Assembly: GCA_937902305.1 (NCBI GenBank)
Contig: CALDHV010000055.1
Coordinates: 1-14,389 of the forward strand
DNA: 14,389 nucleotides
Reading direction: 5' to 3'
Source of the DNA: an uncultured Clostridia bacterium
GTDB taxonomy: Bacteria > Bacillota > Clostridia > Oscillospirales > Acutalibacteraceae
The first letter of the stretch is position 1; the number at the start of each line of letters is the position of its first letter. Below the pieces are notes generated by a model. That model was given only the letters and a program-made list of their open reading frames with translations, was not told where the DNA came from and ran no database searches. Of this stretch, positions 1-6,513 are shown in pieces. The translations under genes were made by a program, and so were the position numbers.

Positions 1-1
1 T

Positions 2-36
2 GCTTCATTTTTCATGCACCGCAGGTGCGCTTCATT
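2..36. repeat. Short hairpin flanked by GCTTCATT direct repeats
   Basis: A small hairpin (GCACC 16-20, loop GCA, GGTGC 24-28) sits between two copies of GCTTCATT (2-9 and 29-36). It lies just beyond the tRNA terminator at the window edge and may be cut off there. It looks like a dispersed intergenic repeat rather than coding DNA, but no second copy occurs in this window, so that reading is a guess. Confidence 0.3.
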
Positions 37-37
37 C

Positions 38-77
38 AAAAAAGTCCCTTTTGTCGGCAGACAAAAGGGACTTTTTT
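38..77 (-). terminator. Intrinsic terminator of the tRNA-Val gene
   Basis: A perfect 17-bp stem (38-54 with 61-77) encloses the loop CGGCAG. Six A residues at 38-43 become the U-run when read on the minus strand. The stem begins 3 nt after the encoded CCA end of the tRNA. A T-run at 72-77 makes the structure usable in the plus direction as well. Confidence 0.9.
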
Positions 78-79
78 GT

Positions 80-155
80 TGGTGGACACTAACGGACTCG
101 AACCGCTGACCCTCCGCACGTCAAGCGGATGCTCTACCAGCTGAGCTAAGTGTCC
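80..155 (-). tRNA. tRNA-Val (anticodon GAC)
   Basis: The minus strand folds as a 76-nt tRNA. The acceptor stem is GGACACT/AGTGTCC, the D-arm contains AGCTGGTAGA, and the anticodon stem TCCGC/GCGGA encloses the loop TTGACGT with anticodon GAC, which reads the valine codon GUC. The T-arm has the standard GGTTCGAGTCC core. The discriminator base is A and CCA is encoded in the DNA (80-82). It is a single-gene unit with its own promoter and terminator. Confidence 0.95.
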
Positions 156-178
156 TTGTTATTGCGGGAACAAATGCG

Positions 179-207
179 ATTATAGCCGAAACTGCCGCGC
201 TTGTCAA
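179..207 (-). promoter_or_regulatory. Consensus sigma-A promoter for tRNA-Val
   Basis: Read on the minus strand, TTGACA (207-202) and TATAAT (184-179) are separated by exactly 17 nt. Predicted initiation is near 172, about 17 nt upstream of the mature tRNA 5' end. Both hexamers match consensus, as expected for a highly expressed stable-RNA gene. The stretch from 208 to 363 holds nothing else that I can recognise. Confidence 0.9.
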
Positions 208-363
208 GAGAAAAACGCAAAATCGTCGCAATTTATTTTTTGCCCGCGTCATTTTCTTTCCTCTTGCGGCGGAAAAATGGCGGCACGGAGCACCGATTAT
301 TTGAAAAACGCCGGATTTTACGCAAAATGCCGCCAATTATACGATTTTTTGCAAGATTAACGG

Positions 364-392
364 TTGACAAATGCAAAAATGGCGGGTACAAT
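364..392 (+). promoter_or_regulatory. Promoter of the aminotransferase gene
   Basis: TTGACA (364-369), a 17-nt spacer and TACAAT (387-392). Initiation is expected near 399, giving a leader of about 30 nt that carries the ribosome binding site GAAAGGAA (412-419) before the ATG at 429. Confidence 0.85.
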
Positions 393-428
393 ATTTTTCG
401 TAACACCTTGTGAAAGGAACGAATAACG

Positions 429-1709
429 ATGATAGCATCCGAACAAAAGAAAATCGCCGATATGACCCCCGCCGAGCGGCAGGCGCGTCTCACAGCCCTC
501 CGAAGCAAATACGACGCTTACCGGGCGCAGGGGCTGTCGCTCAATATGGCGCGCGGCAAGCCAGGCGCCGACCAGCTCGCGTTGACGACCGATCTGCTGA
601 CCTGCGTCAACACCGAGACCGGATTCTGCGCCGAGGACGGAACCGATGTGCGCAACTACGGTCTGCTGGACGGCATCCCGGAGGCAAAGCAGATGTTTGC
701 CGATATTCTGCATATGCCCTCGGAGCAGGTCATCGTCGGCGGCAATTCCAGTCTCAATATGATGTTTGACTATATCGCCACGGCATATAGCCGCGGCGTG
801 ACGGGCAACGAGCCGTGGTGCCGGCAGACCGGGGTCAAGTTCCTGTGCCCCGCGCCCGGCTACGACCGGCATTTCGCCGTGACCGGCTATTTCGGTATCG
901 AGATGATCCCGGTCACCATGACCGAGAGCGGTCCGGATATGGACGCGGTCGAGTCACTGGTCAAGGATCCGCTGGTCAAGGGGATGTGGTGCGTGCCGAT
1001 GTATTCCAACCCCGACGGCATCACCTATTCCGACGAGACGGTGCGCCGTCTCGCCGCGATGGAGACCGCCGCGCCGGATTTCCGGCTGATGTGGGACAAC
1101 GCCTATTGCCTGCACCATGTGTATGATAAGGGGGACACCCTGCTTGACCTTTACCCGGAGCTGGAAAAGCACGGGCACGAGGATCGGATGATCGCGTTCA
1201 CCTCGACCTCCAAGATCAGCTTTCCCGGCTCGGGGGTCGCGGCGCTTGCCGCCAGCCCCGCCAATATCCGGGACATCAAGAGCCGGATGACGGTGCAGAC
1301 CATCGGACACGATAAGGTGAATATGCTCCGCCACGTGCGCTATTTCGGGGATGCGGACGGCATCCGGGCACATATGAAGCGCCACGCTGCCGTTTTGCGC
1401 CCGCGGTTTGAGGTGGTGCTGGACACGCTCGATCGGCGGCTTGGAGAGCGCGGTGTTGCATCGTGGCACCGTCCGCGCGGCGGCTATTTTGTCAGCGTCA
1501 ATCTCGCCGACGGCTGTGCCAAGCGTACCGTCGCCCTGCTCAAGGAGGCGGGCGTGGTGATGACCGGCGCGGGCGCGACCTACCCCTACGGCAAAGATCC
1601 GCACGACAGCAATGTGCGTATCGCGCCCTCGTATCCGACGGTCACGGAGCTGCAAACGGCGATGGAGCTTTTCTGCATCTGCGCCGAGATCGCGTGCCTC
1701 GAACGGTAA
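429..1709 (+). CDS. Aspartate aminotransferase, type Ic (MocR-like PLP enzyme)
   Basis: A 426-residue pyridoxal-phosphate enzyme of fold type I. The Schiff-base lysine is K262 in TSTSKISFPGSG. Other PLP-site residues visible are N194-P195 in YSNPDG, D223 and Y226 in WDNAYCLHH (pyridine nitrogen and ring contacts), and a late arginine in SNVRIAPSYP that should bind the substrate carboxylate. The length and the N-terminal GLSLNMARGKP segment fit the Asp_aminotransf / 'MocR-like' aspartate aminotransferase subgroup rather than classical AspC. It should interconvert aspartate and 2-oxoglutarate with oxaloacetate and glutamate in the cytosol. Unlike true MocR regulators it has no DNA-binding domain. 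The ATG is placed after GAAAGGAA and a strong promoter. The gene is monocistronic and convergent with the bactofilin operon. Family assignment is firm; exact substrate is inferred. Confidence 0.85.
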   Translation: MIASEQKKIADMTPAERQARLTALRSKYDAYRAQGLSLNMARGKPGADQLALTTDLLTCVNTETGFCAEDGTDVRNYGLLDGIPEAKQMFADILHMPSEQVIVGGNSSLNMMFDYIATAYSRGVTGNEPWCRQTGVKFLCPAPGYDRHFAVTGYFGIEMIPVTMTESGPDMDAVESLVKDPLVKGMWCVPMYSNPDGITYSDETVRRLAAMETAAPDFRLMWDNAYCLHHVYDKGDTLLDLYPELEKHGHEDRMIAFTSTSKISFPGSGVAALAASPANIRDIKSRMTVQTIGHDKVNMLRHVRYFGDADGIRAHMKRHAAVLRPRFEVVLDTLDRRLGERGVASWHRPRGGYFVSVNLADGCAKRTVALLKEAGVVMTGAGATYPYGKDPHDSNVRIAPSYPTVTELQTAMELFCICAEIACLER

Positions 1710-1718
1710 AAGAAAAAC

Positions 1719-1791
1719 AAAAAAAGCACCACCCGGGCGACGCAAGACAAGATCCCTATCTTGCCTTGCCCTTGCCGGGTGGCGCTTTTTT
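1719..1791. terminator. Bidirectional terminator between convergent genes
   Basis: A two-part hairpin. The outer stem pairs CCACCCGG (1729-1736) with CCGGGTGG (1775-1782), extends past one A-C mismatch, and continues through an A-run at 1719-1725 pairing with the T-run at 1786-1791. An inner hairpin pairs GCAAG and CAAGAT (1742-1753) with ATCTTG and CTTGC (1758-1769). It can stop the aminotransferase transcript on the plus strand and the bactofilin transcript on the minus strand. Confidence 0.85.
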
Positions 1792-1804
1792 GATCGGTAA
1801 AATC

Positions 1805-2419
1805 TTATTCCTCGTTGGCGCCGGTTTTCATCTCCACATTGCCGGATACCAGCGCGCCCTTGGCGATGGACAGCGTTTGCGCCTTGATATTGCCGCGCAC
1901 CTGCGCACTTTCGTTGAGGGACAGATGCCCCTTAACGAACAAATCGCCGTTGACCCGCCCGGAGCAGGAAACATTGGTGGCGTGGACATTGCCGTTGATG
2001 ACCGATTGCGCGATCAGCTCCACATCGCCCGTCACCTGGATGTCGCCGGTCACGGTGCAGTCCGCGACTGCAAGGCTGGCGGCCTTGACATTGCTGCTGG
2101 TGCTGGCACGAAGCGTCACCTTGCCCTCGGAGAAAATGTCGCCCTTGAAATCGCCGGCGATGACAACATCGCCCTTGGCACGCAGGGTGCCCTCGATGCT
2201 GGTGCCGGGCGCGAAGAAGGTTGCCTCCAGCTTTTCGGCGCGAAAAACGGTTGCCGGCTTGGCGGCGGGTGCCTTGACAGCGGGCTTTTCCTCCGCTTTG
2301 ACCGGAGCAGTCTCGGCTTTCGCCGGCTCGACCTGCGCCGCATCCTTTTTCTGTGCGGGAGCGCCTCCGATGCCGAACATTTCGTTCATAGCCGTTCTGA
2401 AATTGTCTTTCTTTGACAT
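1805..2419 (-). CDS. Bactofilin (polymer-forming cytoskeletal protein)
   Basis: 204 residues. The N-terminus (about 1-20, MSKKDNFRTAMNEMFGIG) is followed by a low-complexity Ala/Lys/Glu/Pro linker (about 20-57) and a bactofilin domain (about 66-197). That domain repeats the short Gly-punctuated beta units of the family, such as IEGTL, IAGDFKGDI, VTGDI and INGNV, which form a right-handed beta-helix. Bactofilins polymerise without nucleotide and scaffold cell-wall enzymes at the membrane. The start follows AAAGGAGAT. The gene begins 13 nt after the upstream deacetylase stop, so the two are very likely co-transcribed, and the partner enzyme suggests a role in localised wall modification. The N-terminal tail, not a transmembrane segment, probably mediates membrane or partner contact. 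Family call is firm; morphological role is inferred. Confidence 0.9.
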   Translation of the reverse strand: MSKKDNFRTAMNEMFGIGGAPAQKKDAAQVEPAKAETAPVKAEEKPAVKAPAAKPATVFRAEKLEATFFAPGTSIEGTLRAKGDVVIAGDFKGDIFSEGKVTLRASTSSNVKAASLAVADCTVTGDIQVTGDVELIAQSVINGNVHATNVSCSGRVNGDLFVKGHLSLNESAQVRGNIKAQTLSIAKGALVSGNVEMKTGANEE

Positions 2420-2432
2420 TTCTCTATCTCCT

Positions 2433-3320
2433 TTACCTTATTTTGTATGAAAACAGCGTCGGAGCTACATCGGGCGTGATCGCCGCGAATGTAAATCCGT
2501 CGTTACGCAACGCGTCGATGATCGGGGCAAGCGCCTGTGCCGAGGTCTTGTGCCCTGCGGAGTCGTGGAATAAAATAATCAGCCGTTTGCGACTGCCGAC
2601 CCCATTGAGGACGGTGCTTTGTATCTTGGAGGCGGAGGGCACCGGGCTGGCGGCATCCTGCGCCGACACGTTCCAGTCGTACGGCACAAAGCCGCGCCGC
2701 ATCATTTCCGCCACCAGCTCCATATAAATGCCGCCGTTGTAGCCGTTGATCGATCCGCCGGGGAAGCGGAAAGCGGTCGGGGTGACACCGGTCGTATCGC
2801 GGATGAGCTTGAATACCTTATACATATCCTCGATGTATTCCTCCACGGAGGAATAGACCTTGCTGTAATCATGGGAATAGGTGTGCATCCCGAGCGTATG
2901 TCCCTCGGCGACGATCTTTTTCATCCGCTTGAGGTTGTCCTCATTGGTCGTACCGACCACGAAAAAGGTCGCTTTGACATTCTTTTCCCGCAGGGTCGCC
3001 AGCACCTCGTCGGTGCGCTCGGACGGGCCGTCATCAAAGGTGAGATACGCCGTCATATCCGCCACATTGGTCGCGGCGTAGGTTTGCGGTGCGCGGAAAT
3101 CGGGGTGAAGCTTTTGGTATTCCGGCGCCGCCTTTTCGAGCGGGTCTTCCGGCTCGGAAGTGTCCGAAACATCGGAGCTTTCCGGCGGCTCCTCGGTTTT
3201 CTGCGTCAGGCGGCTGTTTTCCGCCTTGAGCGATATGGCAAATACGGTCGGCAACGCGATCATCACGATGACGGCGACCAATATCAGGTTTTTGAAAAAG
3301 CGAACACTGCCAAAATACAA
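2433..3320 (-). CDS. Membrane-anchored polysaccharide deacetylase (CE4, NodB domain)
   Basis: A 295-residue protein with one N-terminal transmembrane segment (about 9-28), an acidic Ser/Pro/Glu linker, and a carbohydrate esterase 4 domain outside the membrane. All five NodB motifs are present: TFDDGPS (from 94; metal-binding and base Asp), HTYSHD (146-151; two metal His), RFPGGS (185-190), DWN (215-217) and LFHD (catalytic His 252). It should remove N-acetyl groups from peptidoglycan or another wall polysaccharide. I place the start at the TTG at 3320, 10 nt after AAAGGAG. The longer frame to 3359 begins at or upstream of the predicted transcription start and can be excluded. It is the first gene of an operon with the bactofilin. 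Substrate is not certain from sequence. Confidence 0.85.
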   Translation of the reverse strand: MYFGSVRFFKNLILVAVIVMIALPTVFAISLKAENSRLTQKTEEPPESSDVSDTSEPEDPLEKAAPEYQKLHPDFRAPQTYAATNVADMTAYLTFDDGPSERTDEVLATLREKNVKATFFVVGTTNEDNLKRMKKIVAEGHTLGMHTYSHDYSKVYSSVEEYIEDMYKVFKLIRDTTGVTPTAFRFPGGSINGYNGGIYMELVAEMMRRGFVPYDWNVSAQDAASPVPSASKIQSTVLNGVGSRKRLIILFHDSAGHKTSAQALAPIIDALRNDGFTFAAITPDVAPTLFSYKIR

Positions 3321-3364
3321 GACGGTCAGGCTCCTTTGAAAAACTGCAAAATAACTCAAGTTCC

Positions 3365-3394
3365 ATTATAGCGTCGCTGTGGGGGACTTGTCAA
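3365..3394 (-). promoter_or_regulatory. Promoter of the deacetylase-bactofilin operon
   Basis: Minus strand: TTGACA (3394-3389), 18-nt spacer, TATAAT (3370-3365). Initiation near 3358 gives a leader of about 38 nt up to the TTG at 3320. This decides the deacetylase start against the longer reading frame. Confidence 0.85.
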
Positions 3395-3402
3395 GGCTTA
3401 TC

Positions 3403-3449
3403 GCGACAAAAAGCGACTTTTTATCTGCGACAAAAAGCGACTTTTTATC
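3403..3449. repeat. 24-bp tandem repeat (two copies), each with a small hairpin
   Basis: The unit GCGACAAAAAGCGACTTTTT plus ATC occurs at 3403-3425 and again at 3427-3449, a period of 24 bp with no mismatch over 23 bp. Each copy contains the palindrome AAAAAG-CGA-CTTTTT, a possible weak bidirectional terminator. The second copy overlaps the stop codon of the AraC remnant (3448-3450), and the first begins 9 bp beyond the -35 box of the deacetylase operon. The repeat may insulate the two transcripts. Confidence 0.8.
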
Positions 3450-3573
3450 ATTTTGCCCCTTTTCCGCGGCGAAATGCCGACGGGCTTATTCCCGTCTGCG
3501 TGCGAAAGACACGGCTGAAATAAAACGCCCCCGCGTAGCCGAGCCCCGCGGCGATTTCACCGATCGGCTGTAT
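3448..3573 (-). pseudogene. 3' remnant of an AraC-family regulator
   Basis: About 42 codons on the minus strand encode the end of an AraC-type DNA-binding domain: PIGEIAAGLGY (second helix-turn-helix entry) followed by FYFSRVFRTQTGISPSAFRR, the family's C-terminal signature. It stops normally at 3448-3450. Upstream of about 3573 the similarity ends abruptly where a glycosidase remnant begins on the opposite strand, so about 200 or more N-terminal residues (ligand domain and first HTH) are missing. A methionine further upstream keeps the frame nominally open to 3645, but those residues are merely the antisense of the glycosidase piece. It cannot be a functional regulator. Assignment rests on a short but characteristic segment. 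Confidence 0.75.
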
Positions 3574-3673
3574 GGACCCGCTGACCTCGGCGGTGTGCAG
3601 TCTCGATGAGATCGAGCGGATGGTGGATGAGCTTTTCGCCGTCAATCGCGATTTTCTCGGGGATTATCGGTGA
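3572..3673 (+). pseudogene. 3' remnant of a GH4 alpha-galactosidase/glucosidase-like gene
   Basis: Thirty-three codons ending in TGA (3671-3673) encode MDPLTSAVCSLDEIERMVDE and a short tail ending in RDFLGDYR. This resembles the extreme C-terminus of NAD-dependent family 4 glycosidases (LplD/MelA type), where a DPLT-A-V-SLDEI segment precedes the final helix. Some 400 upstream residues, including the NAD and Mn sites, are absent. The remnant begins where the AraC remnant on the other strand ends. There is no ribosome binding site or promoter in front of the ATG, so translation is unlikely. The similarity is from memory of the family and needs a profile search. Confidence 0.6.
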
Positions 3674-3728
3674 ATGCGTGTACTTTTTTTCACAAACCCC
3701 TTTACTTTTTTTGCGAAACTTGGTAATG

Positions 3729-3734
3729 TATACT
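3729..3734 (+). promoter_or_regulatory. Possible -10 box for apt
   Basis: TATACT lies about 30 bp before the apt ATG. No good -35 hexamer stands at the right distance; the region is a T-run (3704-3712). The call is tentative. Confidence 0.4.
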
Positions 3735-3764
3735 GGTGAGTTCAAAAAGAAAGGGTTGGCGAAG

Positions 3765-4289
3765 ATGAAAAAAGTTGAAGATTATGTGGTTTCCATTCCC
3801 GATTTTCCCGAGCCGGGCATTCTGTTCCGCGATGTGACCGGCGTATTGCAGGACGCGGATGGATTTCATCTTGCTATCGAAGAAATGCAGAAAAAACTGG
3901 AGAGTCTGGATTTTGACGTGATCGTCGGTGCCGAGGCGCGCGGCTTTATCCTCGGCGCACCGCTTGCATACAGTCTCCACAAGCCGTTCGTTCCCGCCCG
4001 CAAAAAGGGCAAGCTCCCACGCAAAACGGTCGAGCAGGAATACGACCTCGAATACGGTAAGGCGGTCATCGAGATGCACGCCGATGCCATCAAGCCGGGG
4101 CAGAAGGTCGTGATCGTGGATGACCTGATCGCCACCGGCGGCACGATCGAGGCAACTGCCAAGCTGGTCGAACAGCTTGGCGGCGAGGTAGTCAAGCTCC
4201 TGTTCCTCATCGAGCTGGCGGGCTTTGATGCCCGCAAGCGGCTGGCGAAATACGATGTCGAAGCGGTCGTCAGCTACGACGGTAAATAA
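3765..4289 (+). CDS. apt: Adenine phosphoribosyltransferase
   Basis: A 174-residue type I phosphoribosyltransferase that converts adenine and PRPP to AMP in purine salvage. The PRPP-binding loop is VVIVDDLIATGGT (115-127). The APRT-specific N-terminus IPDFPEPGILFRDVT (11-25) and the FDVIVGAEARGFILG segment (50-64) are intact. The length fits the bacterial family. The frame is open further upstream to 3606, but that extension overlaps the pseudogene region and lacks the family sequence. The ATG at 3765 has a weak GAAAGGG site 9 nt upstream. It stands alone, with a terminator directly downstream, and is not in the classic relA-apt arrangement. Confidence 0.93.
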   Translation: MKKVEDYVVSIPDFPEPGILFRDVTGVLQDADGFHLAIEEMQKKLESLDFDVIVGAEARGFILGAPLAYSLHKPFVPARKKGKLPRKTVEQEYDLEYGKAVIEMHADAIKPGQKVVIVDDLIATGGTIEATAKLVEQLGGEVVKLLFLIELAGFDARKRLAKYDVEAVVSYDGK

Positions 4290-4296
4290 ATGCACC

Positions 4297-4340
4297 AACG
4301 GCATTTGCACCCGACTTCAAGTGCAAATGTCGTTTTCTTA
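4297..4340 (+). terminator. Intrinsic terminator of apt
   Basis: A 14-bp stem (4297-4310 with 4321-4334, one G-U pair) around a 10-nt loop is followed by TTTTCTTATT. The -35 box of the next gene starts immediately after it, so termination and re-initiation are back to back. Confidence 0.85.
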
Positions 4341-4369
4341 TTGCATCCGCATCGCAAATGGGGTATAAT
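4341..4369 (+). promoter_or_regulatory. Promoter of the GH13 gene
   Basis: TTGCAT (4341-4346), 17-nt spacer, TATAAT (4364-4369). Initiation near 4376 puts the ribosome binding site AAAAAGGAGG (4376-4385) right at the 5' end of the message. The in-frame ATG at 4358 lies between the two hexamers and so cannot be the start codon. Confidence 0.85.
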
Positions 4370-4393
4370 AATCCGAAAAAGGAGGTGCAGACG

Positions 4394-6259
4394 GTGACGG
4401 CTTTGTTTTCTTCGCGCGACATTGCCTATCGTGCGCCGTTTGGCGCGGTCGCGGCTGGCACAGAGGTGTTTTTTCGCATTTGTTTGCCCCGGAGCTGGGG
4501 CTGTCACGCCGCCGCGATGCTGGTGGAGCGGGATGAGCTCCCCGCCACCTCCCACGGGATGTTCTGGGCGGGTATGCAGGGCGACGACCGCGAATGGTGG
4601 GACATCCGCTTTACGCCCACAGCACCGGGGCTGTATTTTTATGGATTCCGTCTCGATCTGGCGCTTGGCACCGGCTGGCTCGTCCGTCAGCCGGACGGCA
4701 CCGCCGCCTATTCCTGCGAAACACACCGCCCGCTGTGGCAGTTGACCGCCTATGACCCGGCGCTGACCACCCCCGACTGGCTCGCCGGCGGAATGATGTA
4801 TCAGATTTTCCCCGACCGCTTTTGTTGCGCCGGCAAGCCGAAATCGGGCGTGCCGTCCGACCGCATCCTGCACCAAAGCTGGGCGGAGCCGCCGGAATGG
4901 CAACCTGACGCGACCGGGCGCATCCGCAATAACGATTACGCGGGCGGCGATCTTGCCGGCATTACCGAAAAGCTCGATTATCTTGCCGGGCTCGGCGTGA
5001 CCTGCCTGTATCTCAATCCGATCTTCGAGGCGCACTCCAACCACCGCTATGATACCGCCGACTACAGCCGCATCGACCCGTTGCTCGGCGATGAGGACGA
5101 CCTGCGCACACTGACCGCCGAGGCGAAAAAGCGCGGCATCCGCATCCTGCTGGACGGCGTTTTCAGCCACACCGGGGCGGACAGCGTGTATTTCAACCGC
5201 GAGGGGCGGTATCCGCCGGTCGGCGCGTACAATACGCCGGCTTCCCCCTACGGCGCATGGTATCAATTCACCGACTGGCCACGCGGGTACAAGAGCTGGT
5301 GGGGCTTTGACACCCTACCGGAGGTGGACGAGTTGTCCGCGCCCTTTGCCGACTATATCCACGGCGAAAACGGCATCGTCGCCCGGTGGCTGGCGGCGGG
5401 AGCGTCCGGCTGGCGACTGGATGTCGCGGATGAATTGCCGGACGGATTTTTGACCGCCCTGCGCCGACGGGTCAAGCAAGCCGATCCCGATGCGCTGGTG
5501 CTCGGGGAGGTCTGGGAGGACGCGAGCAACAAGGAAAGCTACGGGCATCGTCGTCGGTATCTGCTCGGCGATCAGCTCGACAGCGTGATGAATTACCCGT
5601 TCCGGCAGGCGATCCTATTCTATCTGCTGGAGGGCGGGCGAGATGCGTTTTTCGACCGGGTGATGACCATTGTCGAGCATTATCCGCCGGCGATATTGCG
5701 CTTGCTGATGAACCATATCGGCACCCACGATACCGAGCGAGTGCTGACCCTGCTCGGCGGCGAGCCGAGCCGCGGGCGCGGCAGAAGCTGGCAGGCGGAG
5801 CAGAAAATGACCCCCGAGCAACGTGCACGCGGATGCCGCCTTATGCGGCTGGCAACGCTGTTGCAGTTTGCCCTGCCGGGCGTGCCGTGCGTCTACTACG
5901 GCGACGAGGCAGGGATGGAGGGTTACCGCGACCCGTTCAATCGCGGCACATTCCCGTGGGGGCGGGAGGATGCGGCGCTGACCGCGTGGTATCGCGCGCT
6001 GGGTGAAGCCCGTCGCCGTTCGCCCGCTTTGCGGGAGGGCGAGATCGTTCCGCTGACGTCGGAGGGGGACAGCGTGGCGTTTTTGCGGCGCGGCGCAGGA
6101 GAGACGCTGTTGTGCGCGGTCAACCGTGCCGACGAGCCCTGTGCGGTTTTCCTGCCGGCGGATATGCGGCTGACCGTCACCGTCGGGGACGGCACGGTGG
6201 ATGGCGAGCGACTGATTTTGCCACCCTGTGGCGGTTGCTGGATGACCGAAGGTGAATGA
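4394..6259 (+). CDS. GH13 alpha-glycosidase (neopullulanase/cyclomaltodextrinase-like)
   Basis: 621 residues. An N-terminal beta-sandwich-like region (about 1-120) precedes the catalytic (beta/alpha)8 barrel, which opens at MMYQIFPDRF (134-143), and a short C-terminal beta domain closes the protein. GH13 conserved regions are intact: DGVFSH (254-259), GWRLD with nucleophile Asp343, LGEVWED with acid/base Glu372, and HIGTHD ending with transition-state Asp446. There is no signal peptide or membrane segment, so it should act in the cytosol on imported maltodextrins, cyclodextrins or pullulan fragments. The GTG start at 4394 lies 8 nt after GGAGG; the upstream ATG at 4358 is inside the promoter. 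It is a single gene, with a repeat element placed directly on its stop codon. Subfamily specificity cannot be settled by eye. Confidence 0.9.
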   Translation: MTALFSSRDIAYRAPFGAVAAGTEVFFRICLPRSWGCHAAAMLVERDELPATSHGMFWAGMQGDDREWWDIRFTPTAPGLYFYGFRLDLALGTGWLVRQPDGTAAYSCETHRPLWQLTAYDPALTTPDWLAGGMMYQIFPDRFCCAGKPKSGVPSDRILHQSWAEPPEWQPDATGRIRNNDYAGGDLAGITEKLDYLAGLGVTCLYLNPIFEAHSNHRYDTADYSRIDPLLGDEDDLRTLTAEAKKRGIRILLDGVFSHTGADSVYFNREGRYPPVGAYNTPASPYGAWYQFTDWPRGYKSWWGFDTLPEVDELSAPFADYIHGENGIVARWLAAGASGWRLDVADELPDGFLTALRRRVKQADPDALVLGEVWEDASNKESYGHRRRYLLGDQLDSVMNYPFRQAILFYLLEGGRDAFFDRVMTIVEHYPPAILRLLMNHIGTHDTERVLTLLGGEPSRGRGRSWQAEQKMTPEQRARGCRLMRLATLLQFALPGVPCVYYGDEAGMEGYRDPFNRGTFPWGREDAALTAWYRALGEARRRSPALREGEIVPLTSEGDSVAFLRRGAGETLLCAVNRADEPCAVFLPADMRLTVTVGDGTVDGERLILPPCGGCWMTEGE

Positions 6260-6456
6260 GACGTTAGACGGTAGATGATAAGGGCTTTGAGCGCGTTAAC
6301 AGCAATAATTTTGCACCAACTATCCGCGTTGTCATCGCGAGGCGGGCTTTTGCCCGCCTCGCGATCCACCGGCAGGGACGATTGGTTTGTACAAACGTTT
6401 CCGATACGCAAAAAACTAAACTCTTCTCCTCTATCGTCTAATGTCTAACATCTGAC
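6258..6456. mobile_element. MITE-like inverted-repeat element, copy 1
   Basis: The left arm (6258-6284, GAGACGTTAGACGGTAGATG and following bases) matches the reverse complement of the right arm (about 6430-6455) at roughly 20 of 27 positions. The same TAGATG/TTAGACG units form the perfect arms of a second element at 9458-9540. The left arm starts on the TGA stop of the GH13 gene. There is no transposase frame inside; the interior holds a REP-like hairpin (6334-6365) and the palindrome GTTTGTACAAAC (6385-6396). The gene-free stretch 6260-6513 is almost wholly this element plus the terminator of the uracil permease. Confidence 0.6.
6334..6365. repeat. REP-like perfect hairpin inside the repeat element
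   Basis: A 14-bp perfect stem, ATCGCGAGGCGGGC (6334-6347) with its complement (6352-6365), around TTTT. The GTCATCGCGAGG...GCGATCC framing resembles widespread dispersed palindromic repeats of the 'GTCATTGCGAGG' type. No T-run follows on either strand, so it is not a standard intrinsic terminator, though it should fold stably in RNA downstream of the GH13 gene. Confidence 0.7.
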
Positions 6457-6463
6457 ACATAGC

Positions 6464-6497
6464 AAAAGGGGCTGTAGCAAAGCTGCTACAGCCCCTT
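6464..6497 (-). terminator. Terminator of the pyrR-uracil permease operon
   Basis: A perfect 14-bp stem (6466-6479 with 6484-6497) with the loop AAGC. Read on the minus strand the stem ends in a run of Ts (6467-6464). It lies 16 bp beyond the permease stop codon. Confidence 0.85.
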
Positions 6498-6513
6498 CAA
6501 TTTTGGCTTGGGT

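Noticed and set aside
1463..2416. 317-codon plus-strand open frame across the aminotransferase end and bactofilin
   Set aside because: It overlaps the aminotransferase in another frame, runs through the terminator, and is antisense to a clear bactofilin. Its sequence matches no family.
3403..3449. CRISPR-like repeats
   Set aside because: There are only two units with a 1-bp gap and no spacer, so this is a simple tandem repeat.
3606..3764. Longer N-terminus for adenine phosphoribosyltransferase
   Set aside because: The extra 53 codons cross the GH4 remnant and an AT-rich promoter-like region; the family N-terminus begins at 3765.
4274..5266. 330-codon minus-strand open frame
   Set aside because: It is antisense to the GH13 catalytic domain, whose motifs are unambiguous.
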